DNA of 64,000 nt, taken from Flavobacterium palustre (lineage in GTDB: Bacteria; Bacteroidota; Bacteroidia; Flavobacteriales; Flavobacteriaceae). Below the pieces are notes generated by a model, which saw only the letters and a program-made list of their open reading frames with translations, had not been told where the DNA came from and searched no databases. The position numbers and the translations under genes were made by a program. Below are positions 16,827 to 26,100 of the stretch, one piece after another (position 1 is the first letter of the stretch; every line of letters starts with the position of its first letter). The stretch covers positions 744,001 to 808,000 of the forward strand of contig NZ_BMGA01000001.1 in the NCBI RefSeq assembly GCF_014639535.1, read 5' to 3'.

Positions 16827-18425
16827 TTACACCGCTACATCCCCACAAAAATGCACCTGAATTCCTAATTCCTGTAAAGCAGCTGCTTTGATTCGGCAAC
16901 ACTTGTTTGCTTCCGCTTCATTTTCAGCATATACCACCTGAATGTGATTCGCCTTATGGCGTCCCATCATCTGATCGCGACTCACTCCTTTTAAAACCGC
17001 ATTCATAATAGGCCATTGTGGTGTAGTCATATTCCATCTTCTGTCTAATTCTTCTTTTGGTAAATCGACTGATTCCCCAATTCCCATATCACAATGCAAA
17101 GCATCATCCATCACATAAATACGACTCCAAACAATTGATCCCGGTTTACTCACACCTTTCACACTTCCTCCTCCTAATCTGAAATACATTTCCGGCTGTC
17201 TTTCGCTGGAAGTTCCTTCATAACCGCCTACAAAATGCTCCGGCGGTGCTGCTCCACTAATTAAGAATACCCAGACAAATCCGTCAATTCCGTTATTTTT
17301 GTAGTGTTCTCCATAACGCAAATCATGCAGGGTATTTTCACCTTTCAAGCCCATAGAACGCCACAAATTGTAGGTTACCAAAGCATCAATTCCGGCACAT
17401 TCATCCACTTCGTTAAAATGTGGCAAAGCCTCTCCGGCAAACAACTCGTTTCCGGCTTCGTCAAAAACAGGAGGGCGGTTTTGATTGTTTAATAATCCTT
17501 CCACCAAATCACTTGCAGGAACTAAATCCTTCAAACCTTGTTGGTATTGAATCCCAATAGTATCACAACCAAATTCAGCTGCAATGCGTACTGCAGCAAT
17601 GTACATTTTGCATTGTAACAAAGTCTGATTTCTGGTTAATTGAGTTGCTTCATCCGTTCCCCAGTCAAATTGCATTCCTTTATCAAGCAACCATGCTAAT
17701 ACTGCTTCGGCTTCTTCGTCTTTCACCGTTAGCATTTTTGCGTAAAGCGATGATTGCGATAATCTTTCTTTATAAATTCCTGTTGGATGCAACAAATGAT
17801 CCGGAACAATGGCGTTGAACATTCCCATACAACCTTCGTCGAAAACCCCCATGATGGCTTTTTCTTTTCGGAATGCTTTTGCAAATGCAGTTCCTTTTGC
17901 TAATTCGTCAGCAGGAATTAGTGCTTTATCAAAAGCTTTTACGTGACTCAAATCCGGTTGAACGGTAGCGGTTTGCAACCAGTTTTTCAAATTACTTTTG
18001 AAAAAATCATCACTAAAATCTACACTCCACAACGTGCTGTATTCTACTCCCGCCTTAGTCAAAGAACCGTTTAAGTTCAACATTCCTACCAGTCCAGGCC
18101 ATTCTCCGCTCCAGTTAGCCACCGTTAAAATTGGTCCCTGATGCGTTATCAAACCTGCCAAAACGTGGTGCGAATATTGCCAAACACTTTCAGCAACAAT
18201 TAATGGCGCAGTTGGGTCAATGTTTTTAAAAACCTGCATTCCCATTTTCTGGCTGTCAATAAAACCGTGTTGTTTTTGCTCATCATAAGCATGCGCTCTG
18301 ATGATTTTTCCGCCAGCCTCAGCCACCGCTTCTGATAATAATTGCTCCATTTGGGCTTGTGCATCCCAACATACCTGATTGGCCGATAAACGCAAATCGC
18401 CACTTGCTACTAAATAGATATTCAT
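16827..18425 (-). CDS. L-fucose/L-arabinose isomerase family protein
   Basis: Predicted cytoplasmic, metal-dependent aldose-ketose isomerase of 532 aa. It has an N-terminal fold seen in fucose isomerases ([31 protein letters not shown]), a central segment [15 protein letters not shown], the region [14 protein letters not shown], and a C-terminal domain with [10 protein letters not shown] near residues 492-501. [11 protein letters not shown] (about 366-376) may supply acidic metal ligands. It starts the minus-strand side of a divergent promoter region shared with the AraC regulator, 337 nt upstream of the CoA-transferase operon. It differs from classical FucI enough that the substrate may be another sugar or a sugar acid. 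Confidence 0.8.
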   Translation of the reverse strand: MNIYLVASGDLRLSANQVCWDAQAQMEQLLSEAVAEAGGKIIRAHAYDEQKQHGFIDSQKMGMQVFKNIDPTAPLIVAESVWQYSHHVLAGLITHQGPILTVANWSGEWPGLVGMLNLNGSLTKAGVEYSTLWSVDFSDDFFKSNLKNWLQTATVQPDLSHVKAFDKALIPADELAKGTAFAKAFRKEKAIMGVFDEGCMGMFNAIVPDHLLHPTGIYKERLSQSSLYAKMLTVKDEEAEAVLAWLLDKGMQFDWGTDEATQLTRNQTLLQCKMYIAAVRIAAEFGCDTIGIQYQQGLKDLVPASDLVEGLLNNQNRPPVFDEAGNELFAGEALPHFNEVDECAGIDALVTYNLWRSMGLKGENTLHDLRYGEHYKNNGIDGFVWVFLISGAAPPEHFVGGYEGTSSERQPEMYFRLGGGSVKGVSKPGSIVWSRIYVMDDALHCDMGIGESVDLPKEELDRRWNMTTPQWPIMNAVLKGVSRDQMMGRHKANHIQVVYAENEAEANKCCRIKAAALQELGIQVHFCGDVAV

Positions 18426-18608
18426 TTGTTAAATTATTTATATGCATAAAACACAAGACAATCTGAATTTTTCCAGGCTGTTTTGTGATATGCAATTAGT
18501 GATTATTTGTTATTTCCCGACTTTCTAAATTTCAATTTCAGAACTTTAAGTCTATTTTCAAATATGCTAAAAATTAGCATTTTGTCATTGTTGGTTATTT
18601 GCAACTAT

Positions 18609-18628
18609 TTATAGGATATTATCATAAA
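18609..18628. promoter_or_regulatory. Shared 20-mer, candidate AraC operator
   Basis: TTATAGGATATTATCATAAA lies between the divergent isomerase-like and AraC genes, 60 nt before the AraC ATG and 184 nt before the isomerase start. The identical 20-mer occurs at 22588-22607 upstream of the symporter/aldolase operon. Its core contains the near-palindrome GATATTATC. The adjacent AraC protein is the obvious candidate binder (inference). Confidence 0.65.
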
Positions 18629-18687
18629 AATGTTTTCAATTGTAAAAATTACACTAATTTAGCAAAATCATTCCAAACGCATTGTAT

Positions 18688-19557
18688 ATGAAGCCATTAT
18701 TCCATAAAGTCCCAACCAGTATCCAAAGTTCTTTTGAAGTCAGACATGATAAGAAACCTAATTTTGGAAAGCTGTGGCATTACCACCCTGAACTCGAATT
18801 GCACTTTGTTGCTAAGGGTGAAGGAGTGCGCTTTATTGGTGACAACATCAGTAATTTCAGCTCCGGAGAAGTTATTTTGCTTGGCGAAAACCTGCCTCAT
18901 ACCTGGCGTTGTCATGAAGAGTATTATCAAAATAATTCCGCTCTTGATGTTGAAGCCATCGTAATTCACTTTCTACCCGATTGTTTAGGCAAAGATTTTA
19001 TAAACCTGCCGGAATCATTTATGCTTCCGAAACTATTCGATAAGGCAAAAAAGGGAATGATTTTCAACGGAAAAGCCAAAGAAGAATTGATAGAGCTAAT
19101 GAAGAAAGCCCCCAATGTGAATCAAATTGACAAGTTGATTATACTTCTTACTATCTTAAAAATACTTTCAGAAACGGAAGAATATACCGAGATCACTTCT
19201 TCGCATGCTTTTTATCAATCGAATGAATCGGATTCCATCCGACTCAATAAAATATGCAGTTATACGCTTTCGAATTATAAAAAAGAAATCACACTGAATG
19301 AAATCGCGGCATTCAGCAACTTGAGTGTGACCTCTTTTTGCCGTTATTTCAAGCTGATGACTAAGAAAACCTATTATGATTTTTTGATAGAAATCCGGAT
19401 CAGTCATGCCTGCCGTTTACTCATTGAAAATAAAATCCCAACCGAAATGATTTGTTTTGAATGTGGTTTTAATAATGTTTCCAACTTTTACCGCCATTTT
19501 AAAAAAGTCACCGGAATTACTCCTATGGAATATAAGAAAAGGTATTTGTCGAATTGA
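18688..19557 (+). CDS. AraC-family transcriptional regulator with cupin domain
   Basis: DNA-binding regulator of 289 aa. The N-terminal cupin (about 20-110; LWHYHPELELHFVAKGEGVRFIGD, SSGEVILLGENLPHTWR) is expected to bind a sugar-type effector. The C-terminus has the two helix-turn-helix motifs of the family (LNEIAAFSNLSVTSFCRYFK, then MICFECGFNNVSNFYRHFKKVTGITPMEYKKRY). A TTG two codons upstream (18682) extends the frame, but the ATG at 18688 is preferred. It is divergent from the isomerase-like gene, with a 20-mer repeat between them that recurs upstream of the symporter operon, so it probably controls the whole 8.9-22.5 kb region. Confidence 0.9.
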   Translation: MKPLFHKVPTSIQSSFEVRHDKKPNFGKLWHYHPELELHFVAKGEGVRFIGDNISNFSSGEVILLGENLPHTWRCHEEYYQNNSALDVEAIVIHFLPDCLGKDFINLPESFMLPKLFDKAKKGMIFNGKAKEELIELMKKAPNVNQIDKLIILLTILKILSETEEYTEITSSHAFYQSNESDSIRLNKICSYTLSNYKKEITLNEIAAFSNLSVTSFCRYFKLMTKKTYYDFLIEIRISHACRLLIENKIPTEMICFECGFNNVSNFYRHFKKVTGITPMEYKKRYLSN

Positions 19558-19957
19558 AAGGAGAAGCAAGAAGCAAGAGAAAAGAGGCAAGAAAATAGAT
19601 AAAAGAAAATAGACGAAACCGGAATTGTTCTCGCAAAGATTCACAGAGAAAACTGCAAAGAAGCGCTAAGATATTTTTTTTAAATTTCTTTTATTTCTCT
19701 AATCTGTGTTCCAAAAATTAATTTGCGACCCGAGCGATAGCGAACAGGCGAAGCAATTTGCGGTAATTTTTTTTATCAATTATTAACCCATCTGCCCGAA
19801 AAACTTCTGTACAGAAATTGTATTCAGAGCCCAAATTATGGTCAAAAAAGACTCTTACATCCCTATGCAATGCCCAAAAAATGGGAGGAGAGGACATTGC
19901 ATAAAAACAATCGAACAGACGACTTAATAATCACTAACACTAACCAAAATATATAAA
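19558..19957. other. Intergenic region, 400 bp, convergent genes
   Basis: No gene seen between the convergent AraC and aldolase genes. It has a purine-rich run after the AraC stop, a 14-mer (AATCTGTGTTCCAA, 19700-19713) shared with 30687-30700, and an inverted repeat TATGCAATG (19864-19872) with CATTGCATA (19895-19903) that may end the aldolase transcript. Confidence 0.55.
19864..19903. repeat. Inverted repeat downstream of the aldolase gene
   Basis: TATGCAATG (19864-19872) and CATTGCATA (19895-19903) pair over 9 bp, with a possible inner CCC/GGG stem. It lacks a clear T-tract, so its role as terminator is uncertain. Confidence 0.4.
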
Positions 19958-20878
19958 CTAGAATGACAACTCATTCTGGAGAATATCGTACTCTTTTTGC
20001 AGTTGATCCACTGCATTTTTAACAACCGGAGTAAAATCACCTACTTCTCTGCGTGTAAAATTAGAAATAGACAAACCTCTTTGTTGTAAAGTATATTTAG
20101 CCACAATAGGATACACATCGTGCATAACACCCATATTTGTCACTAAAAACTGTTGCACCGCCGCTAATTCATCAGCTTTAGATGCGTCATTATAATTATC
20201 GCAAATCCAAACAATCAGTTCAGGAAAGAAATTCCCCTGAATACAGGACAATCCTGCCGAACCTGCTTTTAAGGATTCGATCGCATGCACCATATACGCA
20301 TCATACAAACCGAATTCCGGATTTTTAACCACACTCAATTTGGCTTTAATCTGATTGATATCTAAGCTGGTGTCTTTATGATAAATTACTCTTCCTGTAT
20401 TTACAAAATCCTCTAATTGTGAAGCCGACAATACTCTTTTATAAGGAACCGGACATTCGTAGAATCCTGTTGGTACTCCCGGAGTCAAATCCAATAACTG
20501 GTGTACATTGTTTACAAAGACTTCATCCGAATCATTTTCTTTAGCCAATAAACCTGAAATTAAAATCACAGCATCGATTCCGGTTCCGTAGATTTTATTG
20601 GTAAAATCAGCCTGCTGCTGAATCGTTCCTTCAAAAGTCCCTGTAGCTACAATTGGCACCTGACCCGCCACTACATCAACCACGTGTTTTGTTACCTGAA
20701 GACGTTCTGCTTCGGATAATTCAAACATTTCACTAGACAAACAATTGGCAAATAAACCAGTAACACCGGACTTTAAATACAACTCCGTAAGAGCCGTTAG
20801 TGTTTTGTAATCAATGCTACCATCATTATTAAATGGCGTTAACATTACCGGAATAAATCCCTTTTTTGAATTGTTCAT
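19958..20878 (-). CDS. DapA/NanA-family aldolase or dehydratase
   Basis: Class I (Schiff-base) lyase of 306 aa acting on a 2-keto acid. The active-site lysine is Lys168 in IYHKDTS and the catalytic tyrosine is Tyr140 in FYECPVPY, at the spacing of the family (Tyr133/Lys161 in DapA). The substrate loop that reads GTTGE in dihydrodipicolinate synthase reads NCLSSE here, so lysine biosynthesis is unlikely. A 2-keto-3-deoxy sugar acid or sialate-like substrate fits the context. The gene follows the symporter by 30 nt as the second gene of an operon whose upstream region carries the 20-mer shared with the AraC/isomerase promoter. Confidence 0.85.
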   Translation of the reverse strand: MNNSKKGFIPVMLTPFNNDGSIDYKTLTALTELYLKSGVTGLFANCLSSEMFELSEAERLQVTKHVVDVVAGQVPIVATGTFEGTIQQQADFTNKIYGTGIDAVILISGLLAKENDSDEVFVNNVHQLLDLTPGVPTGFYECPVPYKRVLSASQLEDFVNTGRVIYHKDTSLDINQIKAKLSVVKNPEFGLYDAYMVHAIESLKAGSAGLSCIQGNFFPELIVWICDNYNDASKADELAAVQQFLVTNMGVMHDVYPIVAKYTLQQRGLSISNFTRREVGDFTPVVKNAVDQLQKEYDILQNELSF

Positions 20879-20908
20879 CGTATTCTATTTTCTTCTTTTA
20901 TTATATAA

Positions 20909-22465
20909 TTAAGCTTTTACGCTTCTAAATTTTGCTATAGTTGCTCCGGTAAGATAGATCGAAAGCGTTCCCACAACGATCACCATATTAGCATGAAGCG
21001 GACTTCTTAAAAAATCATATCGATCCGGAATCAGGCTCGAAAGCGACAACCAAAGAATCACCATAATTCCTATAATCGTTGCAGCCATAGCCTCGGTATT
21101 TCCTGATTTTTTACTGATAATACCCAAAAGGAAAAGCCCCAGCATTCCTCCTGCAAAAATGCCTGACAATTGCCACCAGATGTCCAGAATACTTTTTACC
21201 CCAATCATCGCGATACCACAGGCCATTCCGCCCAATCCAAACAAAACGGTTCCGATATACAGCAAACGCATATTTTGTTTGTCGCTGATTTTTTTCTTCG
21301 AATAACGCTTGTAGATATCCTCTGAAAACACTGTTGCCGAAGCATTCATTCCCGAACTTATAGTACTCATAGCCGCCGAAAGAATCGCCGAAACTATTAG
21401 TCCCAATAAACCCGTAGGAATCATGTTGACCATGAAATTAGGCATCACCTTATCACCATAATCTGATGGTTGTAATGTTTTTGCATAATTGGCAATATCA
21501 ATTTGAGAAGCCGTTGCTCCAAGATGTTCGGCAGCTGCCTGTAATTTAATTGGCTCAATCAACGAAGGAGTTGTTTGATAGTAAGCAAACAAACAAGAAC
21601 CAATTACAAAGAAAACCAACGAAACCGGAACAAACATCCAAACACACAACCAAATTGACTTTGAAGCCTCTTTAGCCGAAGACGAAGCATGATAACGCTG
21701 TACATAATTCTGGTCCATTCCAAAATTATTCAGGTTGATAAAAAACCCATATAACAATACCACCCAAAAAGTAGAAGTGGTAAAATCAAGTGCAAAGCTG
21801 CCCAGACTAAACTTATCACTTTCCTGACCAATGGCTATAATTTTAGAAACACCTCCCGGCATTTTGGAAACAATCAAATACAGAATTAACAAAGCACCCG
21901 CTGTTTTCAAAACGGCCTGAACCACTTCGGTCCAAATTACCGCTTCGATTCCACCCAATACCGTATAAATCACAATACAAATACCGGTAACCAACATAAT
22001 GGTTTCCATACTAAAACCCGTCAGGGCTTGCAGTGTAAGGGAAATTCCAAAAAACACCGAACCCATTCGGGTAATTTGTGTCAGCAAAAAACAAACCACA
22101 GCATAAGTTCTTGCCCAGGGACCAAAACGTTTCTCTAAATTAGTATAAGCCGAAACCTCTCCCGTGCTGCGGTAAAACGGCACAAAATATTTAGCCGCCA
22201 CCCAGGCTGCAAATGGCATCGAAATACTAAAAACAAAAGCATTCCAATTTCCTCCAAACGCCTTTCCGGGAACACCTAAAAAAGTATTGCTGCTTAAAAA
22301 GGTAGCATATATTGACAATCCTATTGCCCAGCCCGGAATCTTACCGGAGGCTTTAGTGTACTGCTCTGAACTTTCGTTTTTTCTGGAGAAATAAATTCCC
22401 ACGCCCACCATTGCAATCAAATAGAGTACAATAATAGCGATATCTAATAATGGTAAATTTTTCAT
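20909..22465 (-). CDS. Sodium/solute symporter, SSS family
   Basis: Inner-membrane Na+-coupled importer of 518 aa with about 13 transmembrane helices. Landmarks are DIAIIVLYLIAMVGVGIYFSRKN at the N-terminus, a KIPGWAIGLSIYATFLSSNTFLG segment near 40-65, TEVVQAVLKTAGALLILY, and AAMSTISSGMNASATVFSEDIYKRY in the family's conserved core. The family carries sugars, uronates, sialic acid and others. Pairing with a DapA-type aldolase suggests import of an acidic sugar that is cleaved after processing. It is first in its operon, with an identical copy of the AraC-region 20-mer 123 nt upstream of its start. Confidence 0.9.
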   Translation of the reverse strand: MKNLPLLDIAIIVLYLIAMVGVGIYFSRKNESSEQYTKASGKIPGWAIGLSIYATFLSSNTFLGVPGKAFGGNWNAFVFSISMPFAAWVAAKYFVPFYRSTGEVSAYTNLEKRFGPWARTYAVVCFLLTQITRMGSVFFGISLTLQALTGFSMETIMLVTGICIVIYTVLGGIEAVIWTEVVQAVLKTAGALLILYLIVSKMPGGVSKIIAIGQESDKFSLGSFALDFTTSTFWVVLLYGFFINLNNFGMDQNYVQRYHASSSAKEASKSIWLCVWMFVPVSLVFFVIGSCLFAYYQTTPSLIEPIKLQAAAEHLGATASQIDIANYAKTLQPSDYGDKVMPNFMVNMIPTGLLGLIVSAILSAAMSTISSGMNASATVFSEDIYKRYSKKKISDKQNMRLLYIGTVLFGLGGMACGIAMIGVKSILDIWWQLSGIFAGGMLGLFLLGIISKKSGNTEAMAATIIGIMVILWLSLSSLIPDRYDFLRSPLHANMVIVVGTLSIYLTGATIAKFRSVKA

Positions 22466-22587
22466 TTATTAAAGATGGGATTTTAAATTCAATTCTCCTC
22501 AACAATAAGTATATCGTACAACTTATTGATGATTTTACAAATTTATCCCAAAACTACAACGATTTCCTATGAGATTTTTTCAGAATA

Positions 22588-22607
22588 TTATAGGATATTA
22601 TCATAAA
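22588..22607. promoter_or_regulatory. Shared 20-mer, candidate AraC operator (second copy)
   Basis: TTATAGGATATTATCATAAA is identical over 20 nt and in the same orientation to 18609-18628. It lies 123 nt upstream of the symporter start. A chance 20-mer repeat in 64 kb is very unlikely even in AT-rich DNA, and both copies sit in promoter regions. Confidence 0.65.
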
Positions 22608-22727
22608 GTGTTGGATATACGCTTATGAAGTGTCAAATTCCCGATCAAAACAAATTTTTTCAAACCAAAAACACCCGAAAAAACACATTAACAGTTAGTT
22701 ACAATTAACCAAAACATAACCGCAAAG

Positions 22728-22833
22728 TCATTGTGAGTTTCGATAACTATCGGAACGAAGCAATCGCACTAAAACAAGTCCGGAACAATTGGAATCGATA
22801 TACTAGATGTGATTCCTCGTCCCTAGGAATGAC
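22728..22833. repeat. REP-like intergenic repeat (GTCATT/AATGAC ends)
   Basis: Starts GTCATTGTGAG, contains CGGAACGAAGCAATC (22751-22765), and ends GATTCCTCGTCCC plus AATGAC. These words match, from memory, the widespread Bacteroidota repeat with GAGGAACGAAGCAATC. The arms are imperfect, so this looks like a decayed copy. Confidence 0.5.
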
Positions 22834-22857
22834 AAACTGAGTGTTTAAAAATGGTAT

Positions 22858-23114
22858 AAGAAGCTGTTCCTGCCCTTCGCTTCACTCTTATTTGTAGTCT
22901 TGTATTTTTCTAAGCGCCAAAAAGGAGCTTATACAAATTCTATTCATTTTTTGCTCCAATATGTAAAGGTATAATGCCGATATAGTATGAAAATAGTCCA
23001 TTTTTTTTGGACTATATTGAATACATAATCGGTATTCCTCCAGTCGCTCTTTTGGCAGAAGAAAAAATCACAAGCCTCCCGCATCAGAAGTTGCACTCCG
23101 GTCAGGGCTATGAT
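22858..23114 (-). repeat. Large structured intergenic element, possible ncRNA
   Basis: On the minus strand it opens with CATAGCCCTGACCGGAG and closes with GCGAAGGGCAGGAACAGCTTC-like sequence, words I associate with interspersed elements of flavobacterial genomes. Its centre is a nested hairpin: ATAGTCCA (22993-23000) with TGGACTAT (23008-23015), extended outward to ATCGGTATT (23027-23035). It follows the helicase stop directly. Whether it matches the Flavo-1 RNA family in Rfam needs a covariance search. Confidence 0.45.
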
Positions 23115-23137
23115 TTAGAAATGAAATTTCATTTTTA

Positions 23138-26100
23138 TTAATCTATTGACATTTTTGCAGATTCCTTCCAAAGATAATTTGGTAATGGCTCATTTAGTTC
23201 CCATTTAATGTTCATTGGTTTTTCACCTTCATTTTCTTTAAAATTTCCTTCTCCAATAAAAACATAACCCATTGTATTTCCATTTCCATCTTTTGCTTTT
23301 TCTCTTACAAAAAGCAAAATCTTCTTGTCATTTTCTTGATGTTTAACATAAGATAATCCTTTGCCAATATCTGGTCTTGATGAATTTTGACTTTGCCAAT
23401 GGAATAAAGTTTCGCTAATTGCATAATCATCATACATTGTAGTTGGAGAAAAATTTTCTTCTGATTTAATCAAATTGATGAAAAGCAATTCTGTATTCAA
23501 ATCTGTATTCTCTGCAACACCTTCTCTACTTGGTGACTTTCTATAAAATGTACTTAATCTAAAAGCTGATAAGATTTGGTCTCTTGTATATCTAGCATGC
23601 AACTTTAAAGGCTGATTATATGGCAATTCAATTTCTATTTCTTTGAAGTCAACTTTATCAATTAATATTTCTAAAACCTCAATAATCTCAGCTACTAAAA
23701 TTTTATTTTTTCCAATTGCTCTAATACTTTCTTCTAATGATTTAAATAAACCATGCGTTTGCCAAACATCATAGTACAACATAAGCAACATAGTTTTCCC
23801 ATTCTCATCAAAATCATTTAAACTAATATTAAATCCTTGCTTTGCGATTTTAAGAATAAAACTAAAATAACTCGTCGAATTAGTCGAGAGCCATTTATTA
23901 CTTATTGCAGAATAAATTTGTTTTTCGTTCGTATTATCAAAATCCTCAATCACTCCTGCTTTCTTACATAATCCTGACCAAGTTTCTTTTTTTGAATAAA
24001 TCATTTCAATTGAAATATGATTTAACTCCATAAAGTTCTCTAAGCTTAATGATAATGTAGTTTGATGTTGAAAATTTCTAATCTTATTAATTAATTGATT
24101 TACATTTAATGATGTTGCTTTTTTGATATTTTCAAGTATTGTTTCTTTTGCTTTTTTCTCTAAAACAATAGAACAGCCTAATGGTAAATGTGGAAAATCA
24201 TCTTCGATTTCTTTTCGAACTGAAGTGGTTGTTTTTCCAATTAAAGCCCTAAACTTGTTTTCAAAATCATATTCAGGTCTTGCATTTCCAACAAAATCCA
24301 AAACTGTTAAACAATCTTTCCCTTCAGCCAAACGCAAACCGCGCCCTAATTGCTGAAGAAAAACTGTTAAACTTTCTGTTGGCCGTAAAAATAAAACCGT
24401 ATCAATTTCTGGAATATCTACTCCTTCATTAAAAATATCAACTACAAATAAATAATTGAATGATTTTTTCTTGAATTGTTCTCTAATTCTATTTCGTTCA
24501 CTAGAATTTTTTGCAGTTAAATATTCTGCTTTTAAACCAGCTAAATTGAATTTTTCAGTCATAAAAACAGCATGTTCAACAGTCACACAGAAACCAATAG
24601 CTTGAACATCATTTATATCATTTGTATACTTTTTAAGATTGTCGATTATTTGTCCTACACGAATATTATTTTTGGTATACAAACTTGTCAATTCACTTGC
24701 TACATATTTACCTTTCTCCCATTTTACATTGGTTAAATCAATGCTATCTGTTATTCCAAAATACTGAAAAGGACTTAATAATTTCTTGTTTAATGCCTCT
24801 GGAAGCCTAATCTCAGCAGCAATACGGTTACAAAAATCTTTTAATATATCAGCACCATCCATTCTTTCAGGTGTGGCAGTTAATCCTAATAATATTTTAG
24901 GATTGAAATAATCTATGATTGGTCTATAAGTTTTAGCTTCAATATGATGCACTTCGTCAATAATAATAAAGTCATAATATTCAGAAGAAAGTTTAATTCC
25001 TTTAAGTCTATTATTTAAAGTTTGAACCGAAGCAAAAACATATTCATTAGAATTTGGTTCAATACCATCAACCCATAAATCCCCAAAGTTATTATCTTTT
25101 AAAATACCTCGAAAAGTTGCTCTTGCTTGTTCTAAAATTTCTTTTCTATGAGATACAAAAAGTAACTTCGAAGACGGATTATTGTTCTTAAAATTTTTAT
25201 AATCAAATGCCGAAATGACTGTTTTTCCTGTTCCTGTAGCGGCAACTAAAAGATTTCTAAATCTATCGTGAACTGATCTTTCAACTTCTAATTTTTCAAG
25301 TATTTCACTTTGATAATGAAAAGGTTTTATGTCAAAATAAGATGTTGTAAAAGTATATTCTTTTGAAAATTTCCCTTGCTTAAGAGCATCTACCAATTTA
25401 ACAGAATGAATATTTTTATTGTATAATTCAAACTCTGGATTTTGCCAATACGATTCAAATGTTTTCTTGAATTTATCAATAATATGTCCAACTTCTTTAG
25501 TTGTAATTTTTAAATTCCATTCTAATCCATCTGTTAATGCTGAACGAGAAAAATTAGAAGAGCCTATATAACCTGTATGAAAACCAGTATTTCTTTGAAA
25601 TAAATAAGCTTTTGCATGCAATCTTTCATTACCTGTATTGTATGAAACTTTTACTTCGGTGTTTTTTAAAGAAGCTAAAAATTCAACTGCTTTTGAATCT
25701 GTCGCACCAATATATGTAGTCGTAATTACTCTTAATTTCCCTCCTCTCTCTGTGAATTCTCTCAATTCACGTTCAAGAATTCTAATTCCTTTCCATTTTA
25801 TGAAAGAAACCAATAAATCAATTTTATCTGATGACAATATTTCTTTTCGTAATTCACTTTCTAAAGTTGTACCTGAGTTTCCACCTGTAAAAAGTTCACT
25901 ATAAATTAATCTTGTGTAAGGTGTAATCTCTTTTAAATGTAAATCTAAATCGGTAAAATGTGAATCAATTTTTGTGAAAACAGCTTTTAAAATTTTCCCT
26001 TCTGTATCAATTAAGTCATCTTCAAAATCTTCATTATTCAATTCTTCTTTTAAAAATTGAATAATTTTATTCGAGACTTTTATTTGATTATCTATTAAAT

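Larger units (their letters stand above)
22466..23137. other. Intergenic region, 672 bp, operator candidate and repeats
   Basis: No protein gene seen. It contains the symporter operon's regulatory region with the shared 20-mer (22588-22607), a Bacteroidota-style repeat (22728-22833) and a large structured element (22858-23114) just past the helicase stop codon. Confidence 0.65.

Noticed and set aside
19558-19957. Possible tRNA or riboswitch in the convergent spacer
   Set aside because: I looked for cloverleaf arms and a conserved T-loop and for known aptamer cores and saw none.
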